Below, piece after piece: positions 49,115 to 61,268 of a stretch of 64,000 nt of DNA. The number at the start of each line of letters is the position of its first letter. Positions within the stretch are counted from its first letter, which is position 1. The notes beneath the pieces are model-generated. The model was given only the letters and a program-made list of their open reading frames with translations, was not told the DNA's origin and made no database searches. The DNA comes from Streptomyces sp. V1I1 (lineage in GTDB: Bacteria > Actinomycetota > Actinomycetes > Streptomycetales > Streptomycetaceae): positions 2,474,501 through 2,538,500 of the forward strand of contig NZ_JAUSZH010000001.1 of assembly GCF_030817355.1 (NCBI RefSeq). The letters are read 5' to 3'. Position numbers and translations under genes: made by a program.

Positions 49115-49156
49115 TGGTCTGGACCTATTGACGATTGGTCCAGACCTTCCTACTCT
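49115..49156 (+). promoter_or_regulatory. chitinase promoter with two 12-bp direct repeats
   Basis: TGGTCTGGACCT (49115-49126) and TGGTCCAGACCT (49136-49147) flank the -35 TTGACG (49128-49133); the -10 TACTCT (49151-49156) is 17 bp further. Such repeats are the hallmark of Streptomyces chitinase promoters and resemble DasR (N-acetylglucosamine-responsive) sites. The repeats are 21 bp apart, two helical turns. Confidence 0.88.
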
Positions 49157-49242
49157 CACCGCAAAGACACGCTGCGGTGAGCCACGCAGGGTGCGCAGTG
49201 CACGGACCACCCCGGATCGTCCGGACCTCTCGAGGAGCACCC

Positions 49243-51090
49243 GTGAACACGCAACCCCCACTGCACAGCACCAGATTCAGACTCAGATCCAGAGCCGTCG
49301 CGGGACTGACCGCGCTGCTCCTCCCCCTCGCCGCCATGGTCGGCCTCGCCTCCCCCGCCGAGGCCGCTCCCTCGGCGACCGCCACCTACGCCAAGGTCTC
49401 CGACTGGGGCACCGGCTTCGAAGGCAAGTGGACGGTGAAGAACACCGGCACCACATCGCTCAGTTCCTGGACCGTCGAGTGGGACTTCCCCTCGGGCACC
49501 GCGGTCACCTCCGCCTGGGACGCGGACGTCACCAGCTCCGGCACCCACTGGACCGCCAAGAACAAGTCGTACAACGGCACTCTCGCCGCGGGCGCATCCA
49601 TCTCCTTCGGCTTCAATGGCACCGGCTCCGGCGCCCCCTCCGGCTGCAAGCTCAACGGCGCCTCCTGCGACGGCGGCAGCGTCCCCGGCGACAACCCGCC
49701 GTCCGCCCCCGGCACCCCGAGCGCGTCCGACATCACCAACACCTCGGTGAAGCTGACCTGGACCGCCGCCACCGACGACAAGGGCATCAAGAACTACGAC
49801 GTGCTGCGTGACGGCGCCAAGATCGCGACGGTGACCGGCACGACGTACACGAACACCGGGCTGACCGCCGGTACCGACTACTCGTACACCGTCCAGGCCC
49901 GTGACACCGCCGACCAGACAGGACCGGTCAGCGGCGCCCGCGCGGTGCGCACCACCGGCGGCAGCAACCCCGACCCTGGCAGCAAGGTCAAGCTCGGCTA
50001 CTTCACCGAGTGGGGCGTCTACGACCGCAACTACCACGTCAAGAATCTGGTCACCAGCGGCTCCGCCTCGAAGATCACGCACATCAACTACGCCTTCGGC
50101 AACGTCCAAGGCGGTAAGTGCACAGTCGGCGAGGCCTTCCCGGCGTACGAGAAGTCGTACACCGCCGACCAGAGCGTCGACGGCGTCGCCGACACCTGGG
50201 ACCAGCCGCTGCGCGGCAACTTCAACCAGCTGAAGAAGCTCAAGGCGCAGTACCCGAACATCAAGGTGCTGTGGTCGTTCGGCGGCTGGACCTGGTCCGG
50301 CGGCTTCGGCCAGGCCGCGGCGAACCCGACGGCCTTCGCCCAGTCCTGCTACGACCTGCTCAACGACCCACGCTGGGCCGGGCTCTTCGACGGCATCGAC
50401 CTGGACTGGGAGTACCCGAACGCCTGCGGTCTGTCCTGCGACACCAGCGGCGCCGCGTCCTTCAAGAACATGATGCAGGCGATGCGCGCCAAGTTCGGCA
50501 GCAAGCTCGTCACCGCGGCCATCACCGCGGACGCGTCATCCGGCGGCAAGATCGACGCGGCCGACTACGCCGGCGCCGCCCAGTACGTCGACTTCTACAA
50601 CGTGATGACGTACGACTTCTTCGGCGCCTGGGCCGCACAGGGCCCCACCGCCCCGCACTCCCCTCTCACCTCGTACTCCGGCATCCCGCAGCAGGGCTTC
50701 AACTCCGACGCGGCGATCCAGAAGCTCAAGGGCAAGGGGATCGCGGGCAGCAAGCTGAACCTGGGCATCGGTTTCTACGGCCGCGGCTGGACCGGCGTCA
50801 CCCAGGCGGCGCCCGGCGGCTCGGCCACCGGACCGGCCCCCGGAAAGTACGAGCAGGGCATCGACGACTACAAGGAGCTCAAGACCAAGTGCCCCACCAC
50901 CGGCACCGTCGCCGGGACCGCCTACGCACACTGCGGCACCCAGTGGTGGAGCTATGACACCCCGGCCACCATCAGCGGGAAGATGAACTACGTGAAGAGC
51001 CAGGGCCTCAAGGGCGCGTTCTTCTGGGAGTTCAGCGGCGACACCAGCAACGGAGAACTGGCGAACGCGATCAGCAGCGGTCTTCAGTAG
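49243..51090 (+). CDS. chiC: secreted GH18 chitinase with CBM2 and FnIII domains
   Basis: 615 aa extracellular endochitinase. Signal peptide ~1-42 (twin-basic start, hydrophobic core, cleavage near AEAA). Residues ~46-147 are a CBM2 cellulose/chitin-binding module with Trp-rich strands. Residues ~165-245 form a fibronectin type III domain (PPSAPGTPSASDITNTSVKL). Residues ~252-615 form a GH18 barrel with the catalytic motif DGIDLDWEYP near 383-392, whose Glu is the proton donor. GTG 49243 has GAGGAG upstream. Domain order and its place after a two-component pair match ChiC of S. coelicolor. Confidence 0.94.
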   Translation: MNTQPPLHSTRFRLRSRAVAGLTALLLPLAAMVGLASPAEAAPSATATYAKVSDWGTGFEGKWTVKNTGTTSLSSWTVEWDFPSGTAVTSAWDADVTSSGTHWTAKNKSYNGTLAAGASISFGFNGTGSGAPSGCKLNGASCDGGSVPGDNPPSAPGTPSASDITNTSVKLTWTAATDDKGIKNYDVLRDGAKIATVTGTTYTNTGLTAGTDYSYTVQARDTADQTGPVSGARAVRTTGGSNPDPGSKVKLGYFTEWGVYDRNYHVKNLVTSGSASKITHINYAFGNVQGGKCTVGEAFPAYEKSYTADQSVDGVADTWDQPLRGNFNQLKKLKAQYPNIKVLWSFGGWTWSGGFGQAAANPTAFAQSCYDLLNDPRWAGLFDGIDLDWEYPNACGLSCDTSGAASFKNMMQAMRAKFGSKLVTAAITADASSGGKIDAADYAGAAQYVDFYNVMTYDFFGAWAAQGPTAPHSPLTSYSGIPQQGFNSDAAIQKLKGKGIAGSKLNLGIGFYGRGWTGVTQAAPGGSATGPAPGKYEQGIDDYKELKTKCPTTGTVAGTAYAHCGTQWWSYDTPATISGKMNYVKSQGLKGAFFWEFSGDTSNGELANAISSGLQ

Positions 51091-51101
51091 CCGTACGAAC
51101 G

Positions 51102-51136
51102 GCGAAGCCCGGGAGAGCCTGACTCCCGGGCTTCGC
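51102..51136 (+). terminator. terminator of the chitinase gene
   Basis: A perfect 14-bp stem (GCGAAGCCCGGGAG with CTCCCGGGCTTCGC) and 7-nt loop, 11 bp after the stop. Confidence 0.9.
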
Positions 51137-51157
51137 TGTGCGTCTTGCGTCTTGCGT

Positions 51158-51607
51158 CTAGGCCACATTGACTCTCTGGCCGGGCGGCGCCGCCTCCAGC
51201 CAGGCGAGGAAGCCGGTGAGCGCGTCCTCGCTCATCGCCAGCTCCAGCCGCGTCCCCCGGTGCAGACAGCCGAGCACCACCGCGTCGGAGAGCAGCGCCA
51301 GCTCCTCCTCACCCTCGGGAGTGCGGCGCGCGATGACCTCGATCGCCGAGCGCTCCAGGACACGCCGCGGGCGGGGGGCGTACGAGAAGACCCGGAACCA
51401 CATGATCCGGTCACCGCTGTAGCGGGCGACGCCATACACCCAGCCCTTGCCGGAGAGGTCGGTCTCCTCCGGGACATTCCAGCGCAGACTGCAGTCAAAG
51501 GTGCCGCCCGAGCGCTGGATCAGCCGCCGTCGCAGTCCGAAGACGAACAGCCCGACCGCAACCAGTGTGACGACAACCAGGCCGCTCACAAGCAGAGCGA
51601 GGAACAT
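51158..51607 (-). CDS. DUF2550 family membrane-anchored protein
   Basis: About 149 aa. One N-terminal membrane helix (LVSGLVVVTLVAVGLFVFGL) is followed by RRRLIQRSGGTFDCSLRW and a small beta-rich cytoplasmic domain (DRIMWFRVFSYAPRPRRVLE). The family is conserved next to ATP synthase genes in actinobacteria; its function is unknown. ATG 51607 is 9 bp after AGGAGG, preferred over GTG 51613. It lies downstream of atpC on the same strand, but a long hairpin separates them. Confidence 0.82.
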   Translation of the reverse strand: MFLALLVSGLVVVTLVAVGLFVFGLRRRLIQRSGGTFDCSLRWNVPEETDLSGKGWVYGVARYSGDRIMWFRVFSYAPRPRRVLERSAIEVIARRTPEGEEELALLSDAVVLGCLHRGTRLELAMSEDALTGFLAWLEAAPPGQRVNVA

Positions 51608-51674
51608 CTCCACCGACCTCCTCGCATCGTTTTCGTCCTAGTCGCACACGCAATCCCACGTGCACCTGCATTGC

Positions 51675-51722
51675 CTCAGCCGCGGCACGGTCTGGAGAAA
51701 TCCAGCCCGGGCCGCGGCTGAG
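51675..51722 (-). terminator. long hairpin closing the atp operon
   Basis: CTCAGCCGCGGC (51675-51686) pairs perfectly with 51711-51722. Inside, CTGGA and TCCAG close a GAAA loop (written on the plus strand). It lies 58 bp after the atpC stop and upstream of the DUF2550 gene. Confidence 0.72.
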
Positions 51723-51726
51723 ACTG

Positions 51727-51755
51727 AGTCTGTCCGGGGAACGACCCCCAGACCC
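51727..51755. repeat. short G/C palindromic repeat, intergenic copy
   Basis: GTCTGTCCGGGGAACGACCC, followed by CCAGACCCC, resembles the segment inserted in the phosphatase-like gene (63516-63550). It sits between atpC and the DUF2550 gene. Confidence 0.5.
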
Positions 51756-51779
51756 CCGAAGGGACTGTCGGCGGGGTGC

Positions 51780-52154
51780 TCAGTGCACCGCCACCGCACG
51801 CAGCCGGACATCGGCGCGCCGCTCGGCGGCGTCGTCGTCGTCCGACTTTGCGCGCTCCAGCGCACGCTCCGCGCGCTGGGCATCGATCTCGTCCGCCAGC
51901 TCGGCGATCTCCGCCAGCAGGGACAGTTTGTTGTCGGCGAACGAGATGAAACCGCCGTGCACAGCGGCGACGACGGTCCCGCCCTCGCTCGTACGGATGG
52001 TCACCGGGCCCGACTCCAGCACACCGAGCAGCGGCTGGTGACCGGGCATGACGCCGATGTCGCCGGACGTGGTGCGCGCGACGACCATGGTGGCCTCGCC
52101 GGACCAGACGCTGCGGTCCGCGGCGACCAGCTCGACATGCAGCTCAGCAGCCAA
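51780..52154 (-). CDS. atpC: F1F0 ATP synthase epsilon subunit
   Basis: 124 aa central-stalk subunit that inhibits ATP hydrolysis. It has the usual beta-sandwich (ELHVELVAADRSVWSGEATM, DIGVMPGHQPLLGVLESGPV) and a C-terminal helical hairpin ending LRAVAVH. The start is TTG 52154, seven bases after GAGGAG, a weaker codon than the rest of the operon. Two hairpins lie between atpD and this start, so its output may be set lower than that of alpha and beta, as the subunit ratio requires (inference). Last gene of atpIBEFHAGDC. Confidence 0.95.
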   Translation of the reverse strand: MAAELHVELVAADRSVWSGEATMVVARTTSGDIGVMPGHQPLLGVLESGPVTIRTSEGGTVVAAVHGGFISFADNKLSLLAEIAELADEIDAQRAERALERAKSDDDDAAERRADVRLRAVAVH

Positions 52155-52173
52155 GGGTGGCTCCTCGGGTCAC

Positions 52174-52195
52174 CACCCGGCACTTCTGCCGGGTG
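52174..52195 (-). promoter_or_regulatory. hairpin immediately before the atpC ribosome site
   Basis: CACCCGGCA and TGCCGGGTG with a 4-nt loop; on the mRNA the loop is GAAG. It ends only a few bases before the GAGGAG ribosome site and could affect translation start. Confidence 0.65.
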
Positions 52196-52219
52196 TTGGG
52201 TCAATTCTAGTAGGCGTAC

Positions 52220-52250
52220 GAAGGGGGGCGGGACGCACCCGCCCCCCTTC
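52220..52250 (-). terminator. strong hairpin between atpD and atpC
   Basis: A 13-bp perfect stem (GAAGGGGGGCGGG with its complement) and 5-nt loop, 14 bp after the atpD stop and inside the operon. It probably reduces read-through or protects the upstream mRNA from 3' decay. Confidence 0.75.
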
Positions 52251-52264
52251 ACGAGTCAGCGGAC

Positions 52265-54624
<2,360 letters not shown>

Positions 54625-54644
54625 GAGTCAGGTCCCTTCCGTCG

Positions 54645-56237
54645 TCACTTGGCCGTGCTGACCGGCGCGTCTTCGCCCAGAAGCTTGCCGTCCGAGGTCT
54701 CGAACTGACGCTTGAAGGCGGCGATCGCGTCGCCGATGGCCTGGAGGGTGTCGTCGGACATCTTGCCGCCCTCGGCGATGCTGGTCAGCAGCTCCTTGCG
54801 CTCGCGGCGCAGGTGCTCGAGCAGCTCGGTCTCGAAGCGGCGGATGTCCTGGACCGGGACGTCGTCCATCTTGCCGGTGGTGCCGGCCCAGACGGAGACG
54901 ACCTGCTCCTCGACGGGCATCGGCTGGTACTGAGCCTGCTTGAGGAGCTCGACCATGCGCTTGCCGCGCTCCATCTGCGCCTTGGAAGCCGCGTCCAGGT
55001 CGGAACCGAAGGCGGCGAACGCCTCCAGCTCGCGGTACTGGGCGAGGTCCACACGAAGACGGCCGGAGACCTGCTTCATGGCCTTGTGCTGGGCGGAGCC
55101 ACCGACGCGGGAGACCGAGATACCGACGTTCAGGGCCGGACGCTGGCCGGCGTTGAACAGGTCGGACTCCAGGAAGCACTGGCCGTCGGTGATGGAGATG
55201 ACGTTGGTCGGGATGAACGCCGACACGTCGTTCGCCTTGGTCTCGACGATCGGGAGTCCCGTCATCGAACCGGCGCCCATCTCGTCCGACAGCTTCGCGC
55301 AACGCTCGAGGAGACGAGAGTGCAGGTAGAAGACGTCACCGGGGTAAGCCTCGCGGCCCGGCGGACGGCGCAGCAGCAGCGACACGGCGCGGTAGGCGTC
55401 GGCCTGCTTCGACAGGTCGTCGAAGATGATCAGGACGTGCTTGCCCTGGTACATCCAGTGCTGGCCGATGGCCGAGCCGGTGTACGGCGCCAGGTACTTG
55501 AAGCCGGCCGGGTCGGACGCCGGGGCGGCGACGATCGTCGTGTACTCGAGCGCGCCCGCCTCCTCCAGCGCACCGCGCACGGACGCGATGGTGGAGCCCT
55601 TCTGGCCGATGGCGACGTAGATGCAGCGGACCTGCTTCTTCACGTCGCCCGAGCGCCAGTTGTCGCGCTGGTTGATGATCGTGTCGACGGCCAGAGCGGT
55701 CTTGCCGGTCTGACGGTCGCCAATGATCAGCTGACGCTGGCCACGGCCGATCGGCACCATTGCGTCGACGGCCTTGTAGCCGGTCTGCATCGGCTCGTGC
55801 ACCGACTTACGGACCATGACGCCCGGGGCCTGCAGCTCGAGGGCGCGGCGGCCGTCGGACTCGATCTCGCCGAGGCCGTCGATCGGGTTGCCGAGCGGGT
55901 CGACGACGCGACCCAGGTAGCCCTCGCCGACAGCGACGGAGAGAACCTCACCGGTGCGCTGCACCGGCTGGCCCTCCTCGATACCGCTGAACTCGCCGAG
56001 GACGACCGCACCGATCTCGCGCTCCTCGAGGTTGAGGGCGAGACCGAGGGTGCCGTCCTCGAACTTCAGCAGCTCGTTCGCCATGGCCGAGGGAAGACCC
56101 TCGACCTTCGCAATGCCGTCGCCGGCAACGCTGACCGTACCGACCTCCTCGCGCGAGGCCGCGTCCGGCTGGTACGACTGGACAAAGTTCTCCAGCGCGT
56201 CCCGGATCTCCTCCGGCCGGATCGTGAGCTCCGCCAT
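54645..56237 (-). CDS. atpA: F1F0 ATP synthase alpha subunit
   Basis: 530 aa non-catalytic nucleotide-binding subunit. It starts [20 protein letters not shown], with Walker [11 protein letters not shown], Walker B-like [13 protein letters not shown], and the [20 protein letters not shown] region with its Arg finger downstream ([11 protein letters not shown]). ATG 56237 has AGGGAA upstream; the frame continues to 56330. The C-terminus carries the short extension known in actinobacteria. A hairpin at 56284-56301 precedes it. Confidence 0.98.
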   Translation of the reverse strand: MAELTIRPEEIRDALENFVQSYQPDAASREEVGTVSVAGDGIAKVEGLPSAMANELLKFEDGTLGLALNLEEREIGAVVLGEFSGIEEGQPVQRTGEVLSVAVGEGYLGRVVDPLGNPIDGLGEIESDGRRALELQAPGVMVRKSVHEPMQTGYKAVDAMVPIGRGQRQLIIGDRQTGKTALAVDTIINQRDNWRSGDVKKQVRCIYVAIGQKGSTIASVRGALEEAGALEYTTIVAAPASDPAGFKYLAPYTGSAIGQHWMYQGKHVLIIFDDLSKQADAYRAVSLLLRRPPGREAYPGDVFYLHSRLLERCAKLSDEMGAGSMTGLPIVETKANDVSAFIPTNVISITDGQCFLESDLFNAGQRPALNVGISVSRVGGSAQHKAMKQVSGRLRVDLAQYRELEAFAAFGSDLDAASKAQMERGKRMVELLKQAQYQPMPVEEQVVSVWAGTTGKMDDVPVQDIRRFETELLEHLRRERKELLTSIAEGGKMSDDTLQAIGDAIAAFKRQFETSDGKLLGEDAPVSTAK

Positions 56238-56283
56238 CTGGGTTCCCTGCTCTCCTTGTTGGGCCCGAAGTTTCTTAAGGGGT

Positions 56284-56301
56284 CTGGGGGCCGACCCCCA
56301 G
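56284..56301 (-). repeat. hairpin-forming repeat between atpH and atpA
   Basis: CTGGGGG, loop CCGA, CCCCCAG in the 131-bp gap. It resembles the other CCTGGGGG-type repeats in this window and may act as a processing or attenuation site. Confidence 0.6.
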
Positions 56302-56368
56302 GAATCTTCTGCAATCTCTGCACGGCCCAACCGGGCCGCTCGTACTGCTGTGTTCAGTTGGTGGCTGG

Positions 56369-57184
56369 TCAGCCGGCGATGCGACGAGTCGCCTCGTCGA
56401 AACGGTCCGCGATGGTGCCGTTGATCATCTCGTCGCCGACGCGCACCGCGATCCCGCCGAGGACCTCGGGGTCCACGTCGAGGTTGAGGTGCATCTCGCG
56501 GCCGTAGATCCGCGCAAGGCTCGCGCCGAGGCGCTGCTTCTGCTGATCGCTCAGCGGCACCGCCGAGGTGACGACCGCGACCATCCGGTCCCGGCGCGCC
56601 GCGGCGAGCTTGGACAGGGACTCGAGTCCAGCTTCCAGGCTACGTCCCCGGGGCTGGGTAACAAGACGGACAACCAGACGCTCGGTGACCGGATTGGCCT
56701 TCCCGCCGAGCAGGCTGCGCAGCAGCTCGCCCTTGGCGGACGCCGGGGCCGACTTGTCGGTCAGCGCGGACCGCAGCTCGGGGCTGGAGTCGATGATCCG
56801 GCCGAACCGGAACAGCTCGTCCTCGACGTTGTCGAGCGCGTCGGCCCGCTGGGCGACGGTGAGGTCGGCGGTGGCCGCCAGCTCCTCGACCGAGTCGACC
56901 AGGTCGCGCGACTGCGACCAGCGAGAACGCACCATGCCGGAGATCAGGTCGACGGTCTCGCCGCCCACCTGACCGGCCAGCAGGCGTCCCACCAGCTCGG
57001 CCTTGGCCTCACCGGCCTGCGCCGGGTCGGTCAGGACCCGACGCAGCGACACCTCACGGTGGAGCAGCGTGGTGACGGCGGCGAGCTCCTCCGCGAGCTT
57101 GGCGACGTCGACCGACGTGTTGTCGGTCAGCGCGTCAAGGGACTCGCGTGCGGCAGCCAGCGCCTCGCGGCTCGCTCCGTTCAT
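56369..57184 (-). CDS. atpH: F1F0 ATP synthase delta subunit
   Basis: 271 aa peripheral-stalk subunit joining F1 to the b dimer. It is long compared with E. coli (~177 aa), as is normal in actinobacteria; the N-terminal half is helical ([14 protein letters not shown]) and the C-terminal half has the conserved [15 protein letters not shown] and [22 protein letters not shown] 57184 overlaps the atpF stop (ATGA). Confidence 0.96.
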   Translation of the reverse strand: MNGASREALAAARESLDALTDNTSVDVAKLAEELAAVTTLLHREVSLRRVLTDPAQAGEAKAELVGRLLAGQVGGETVDLISGMVRSRWSQSRDLVDSVEELAATADLTVAQRADALDNVEDELFRFGRIIDSSPELRSALTDKSAPASAKGELLRSLLGGKANPVTERLVVRLVTQPRGRSLEAGLESLSKLAAARRDRMVAVVTSAVPLSDQQKQRLGASLARIYGREMHLNLDVDPEVLGGIAVRVGDEMINGTIADRFDEATRRIAG

Positions 57185-57738
57185 CGCGCGGCCTCGGCCT
57201 TCGAAGTGCTGTCCTCGAGCTCATCGAGGAAGCGGTCGATGGTGCGGCTCTGCCGGGCGTGGTCCTCGAGGGACTCACCGACGAGCTTGCCGGCCAGGGC
57301 GACGGCGAGCTTGCCCACGTCCTGACGCAGCGTCGCAGCCGCTGCCTTGCGGTCGGCCTCGAGCTGGGCGTGGCCGGCCGCGATGATTTCCTCACGCTGC
57401 CGCTGACCTTCCGCCTTCATCTCCTGGATGATCGCGGTGCCCTGCTCGGTCGCCTCCTGGCGCATCCGAGCGGCCTCGTGGCGGGCCTCGGCGAGCTGAG
57501 CCTTGTACTGCTCGAGCACGCTCTCGGCCTCGATCTTGGCCGCATCGGCCTTCTCGATGCCACCCTCGATGGCCTCGCGACGCTCTTCCAGAACCTTGTT
57601 GATGTTCGGGAGGAGCTTCTTGGCGAGGAAGCCGAAAACGATGGCAAAGGCGATCAGACCGATGGCCACCTCAGGCCACGGCGGAATGAGGGGATTCTCC
57701 TTCTCACCCTCTTGCGCCAAGATCATGGCGAGGTTCAC
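57181..57738 (-). CDS. atpF: F1F0 ATP synthase b subunit
   Basis: 185 aa. One N-terminal membrane helix (PEVAIGLIAFAIVFGFLAKK) followed by a long charged coiled coil that forms the stator stalk. GTG 57738 has GAAAGG seven to eight bases upstream; ATG 57726 is an alternative without a ribosome site. Its stop overlaps the atpH start. Confidence 0.96.
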   Translation of the reverse strand: MNLAMILAQEGEKENPLIPPWPEVAIGLIAFAIVFGFLAKKLLPNINKVLEERREAIEGGIEKADAAKIEAESVLEQYKAQLAEARHEAARMRQEATEQGTAIIQEMKAEGQRQREEIIAAGHAQLEADRKAAAATLRQDVGKLAVALAGKLVGESLEDHARQSRTIDRFLDELEDSTSKAEAAR

Positions 57739-57781
57739 ATCAGTGCCTTTCGTCGAAAGAGGCTAGTCGTCGCTGTTCGTC

Positions 57782-58904
<1,123 letters not shown>

Positions 58905-59129
58905 CGCGGGCTCCTTCAGCGTGGCGCATAGGTACGGCAACCTCGTTGTGTCGGCGCGGCACGCAGCCGCTGTTCGGCACTGGACTGGTGTTACGGATGT
59001 GGGGGCGGCTGGCAGGCAGAGAGCCTCGCGAATAAGCAGGCGTCAGCTCAGAAGCCCGCGCCCGCAGTGCCGCAGTTGGAACCGGACGATAGCAGGATCT
59101 CGAACGGGCATTTATCCCGGCCCTACCCT

Positions 59130-59567
59130 TCACCTCGACGACCCCGTCTTCTCGGCCTTTTCGCTCTTGGCCGAGTCAGGTTCCACGTAGAGGATCTTGG
59201 CTTTCATGTACGCGCGGGCCTGTGCGGCAACCCAGACGAGGGTCGACGCGAGCAGCGTGAAAGCGAAGGCCTTGGGGTTGAACAGGGTGGTGTCCTTGAA
59301 GACCGCCACGAAGATGAAGAGCAGCAACAGCTGAGCCGTGTAGAGCATCAGTCCCATGGCCTGGAACAGCTGCGGAAGCGACTTGGCCGTCCGCTGGAGC
59401 ACGACCATCCCCGTTCCCATGCACAGGATGACCACCAGAGTGCCGACCGCCGCTCCGATCGCTCCCTTGCCACCGGCGACCCCCGCGCTGACCGCAATGG
59501 CGACAACGCCTGCGGCAGTGGTGGGTACAACGGTGTGAAGGAGAGTCCGGACGTCGTTGGACGGCAT
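59130..59567 (-). CDS. atpI: ATP synthase protein I
   Basis: About 145 aa, small membrane protein with four hydrophobic segments (VVPTTAAGVVAIAVSAGVAG, AIGAAVGTLVVILCMGTGMV, AMGLMLYTAQLLLLFIFVAV, AFAFTLLASTLVWVAAQARA). AtpI proteins help assemble the c ring or affect ion supply. ATG 59567 (PSNDVRTLL) has GGAG upstream and gives a normal length. ATG 59609 (TTPLPPPASG) is an alternative because TACGCT lies 5 bp before it. First gene of the atp operon. Confidence 0.9.
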   Translation of the reverse strand: MPSNDVRTLLHTVVPTTAAGVVAIAVSAGVAGGKGAIGAAVGTLVVILCMGTGMVVLQRTAKSLPQLFQAMGLMLYTAQLLLLFIFVAVFKDTTLFNPKAFAFTLLASTLVWVAAQARAYMKAKILYVEPDSAKSEKAEKTGSSR

Positions 59568-59830
59568 GGCGGCAGCTCCGCTTGCTGGTGGGGGCAGTGG
59601 TGTCGTCATGGACGAGCGTAATCCCGGTCCGAGTTGTGCCTCGGGGCCAAGGGACCGTCGCACTACGGTCCTTCGGCGCTGTCTCCGGGTCTCGTGAACC
59701 GTATCACAAACTATTTGAATAGGTCTTTACCCAGAGAGTGTGCCAACCGTCACACATGAGAGTTACCGCGCGCGTGTGTGCAGGACAAGCCGCCGCCATG
59801 TCTGCTATTAGGCGGCCATATGGTGACTCG

Positions 59831-61201
59831 TCAGCCGCGCGTCCCGGCCTTCCTTCGGTCCGGGAACCGCGAACGGGGGCCGATGGCGGTCGCCCCGTTG
59901 ACGCCCGCCGGGACCGGGGTGCGCTCCTCGGGCACCTCGTCGGCCTGCTCCCCCACGCTGTACGAGAGCGGGGGCACCGTCTGGGGCAGCGTCTTGCGGC
60001 GCCGGTAGCGCGGCGGCACGAAGGCCTCCGCCCAGCGCGGGGCGCGCGGGGTGAAGCGCGGCAGCAGCAGAAGCACCAGGCCCACCGCGCTCAGCGCGAC
60101 GATGAGCATCACGATCCACATCGACGCCGAATGCACGGAGTACGCGACGACGCCGAAGGCGATCAGCGCCGACCAGAAGTACATGATCAGGACCGCGCGG
60201 CTGTGCGAGTGTCCGATCTCCAGGAGCCGGTGGTGGAGATGGCCGCGGTCGGCGGCGAACGGCGACTGTCCGTTCCAGGTACGGCGCACGATGGCGAGCA
60301 CCAGGTCGGCGACCGGGATCGCGATGATGGTCAGCGGCAGCAGCAGCGGGATGAAGACCGGCAGCGCCGCGTGCGTGGCCTGGCGGGTGCTGCCCTCGAA
60401 GATCTTCAGAGCGTCCGGGTCCACCTGGCCGGTCACCGAGATCGCCGCCGCCGCGAGCACCAGGCCGATCAGCATCGAGCCCGAGTCGCCCATGAAGATC
60501 CGGGCGGGGTGCATGTTGTGCGGCAGGAAGCCCAGGCACATACCCATCAGGATCGCGGTGAAAAGAGTCGCGGGAGCGGCCGCCTCGATCATGTACCCGA
60601 ACCAGATCCGGTACGAGTAGAGGAAGAAGGCCGCGGCGGCGATGCAGACCATGCCGGCGGCCAGGCCGTCCAGGCCGTCCACGAAGTTCACCGCGTTGAT
60701 GGTGATGACGACGAGCGCGACAGTCAGCAGGGTGCCCTGCCAGGAGGTCAGCGAGACCGTGCCGACGCCGGGGACGGGGATCCACAGGATCGTCAGACCC
60801 TGCATCACCATCACACCCGCGGCGATCATCTGGCCGCCTAGCTTGATCAGGGCGTCGATCTCGAACTTGTCGTCCAGGACGCCGATGATCCAGATCAGGG
60901 CGGCGCCGGAGAGCAGCGCGCGCGGTTCGTTCGACAGCTCGAAGACGCTGTTCAGATTCTGCAGATGGTCGGCGACCAGAAGTCCAGCGCACAGCCCGAA
61001 GAACATGGCAATGCCGCCGAGTCGCGGTGTCGGCTCTCGGTGTACGTCGCGGGCGCGGATCTCCGGCATCGCTCCGGTCGCGATGGCGAACTTCCGCACC
61101 GGACCGGTCAGCAGATAGGTCACCGCAGCCGTGACACAGAGCGTCAGCAGGTAATCACGCACGGGCTGCCCCACAGGAATCGCTGGCCATCTCAGCCCCA
61201 C
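59831..61201 (-). CDS. undecaprenyl-phosphate GlcNAc-1-phosphate transferase (WecA/TagO type)
   Basis: About 456 aa polytopic membrane enzyme of the MraY/WecA family, moving GlcNAc-1-phosphate (or a similar sugar) from UDP to undecaprenyl phosphate to start wall-polymer synthesis. About 11 helices; catalytic motifs GVLDDKFEID, NFVDGLDGLAAG, FMGDSGSM and the HLHHRLLEIGHS loop are intact. A ~90-residue cytoplasmic tail rich in Pro and Arg follows. GTG 61201 is used; GTG 61174 and 61159 are alternatives, and none has a strong ribosome site. It lies upstream of atpI with the same orientation and 263 bp between. Confidence 0.92.
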   Translation of the reverse strand: MGLRWPAIPVGQPVRDYLLTLCVTAAVTYLLTGPVRKFAIATGAMPEIRARDVHREPTPRLGGIAMFFGLCAGLLVADHLQNLNSVFELSNEPRALLSGAALIWIIGVLDDKFEIDALIKLGGQMIAAGVMVMQGLTILWIPVPGVGTVSLTSWQGTLLTVALVVITINAVNFVDGLDGLAAGMVCIAAAAFFLYSYRIWFGYMIEAAAPATLFTAILMGMCLGFLPHNMHPARIFMGDSGSMLIGLVLAAAAISVTGQVDPDALKIFEGSTRQATHAALPVFIPLLLPLTIIAIPVADLVLAIVRRTWNGQSPFAADRGHLHHRLLEIGHSHSRAVLIMYFWSALIAFGVVAYSVHSASMWIVMLIVALSAVGLVLLLLPRFTPRAPRWAEAFVPPRYRRRKTLPQTVPPLSYSVGEQADEVPEERTPVPAGVNGATAIGPRSRFPDRRKAGTRG

Positions 61202-61268
61202 ACCCTAGCTCTGGTAGCCACATGCTTGAGGACATACGGGTGGCGGCGATGGTTGCAAGAGTTCGCGA

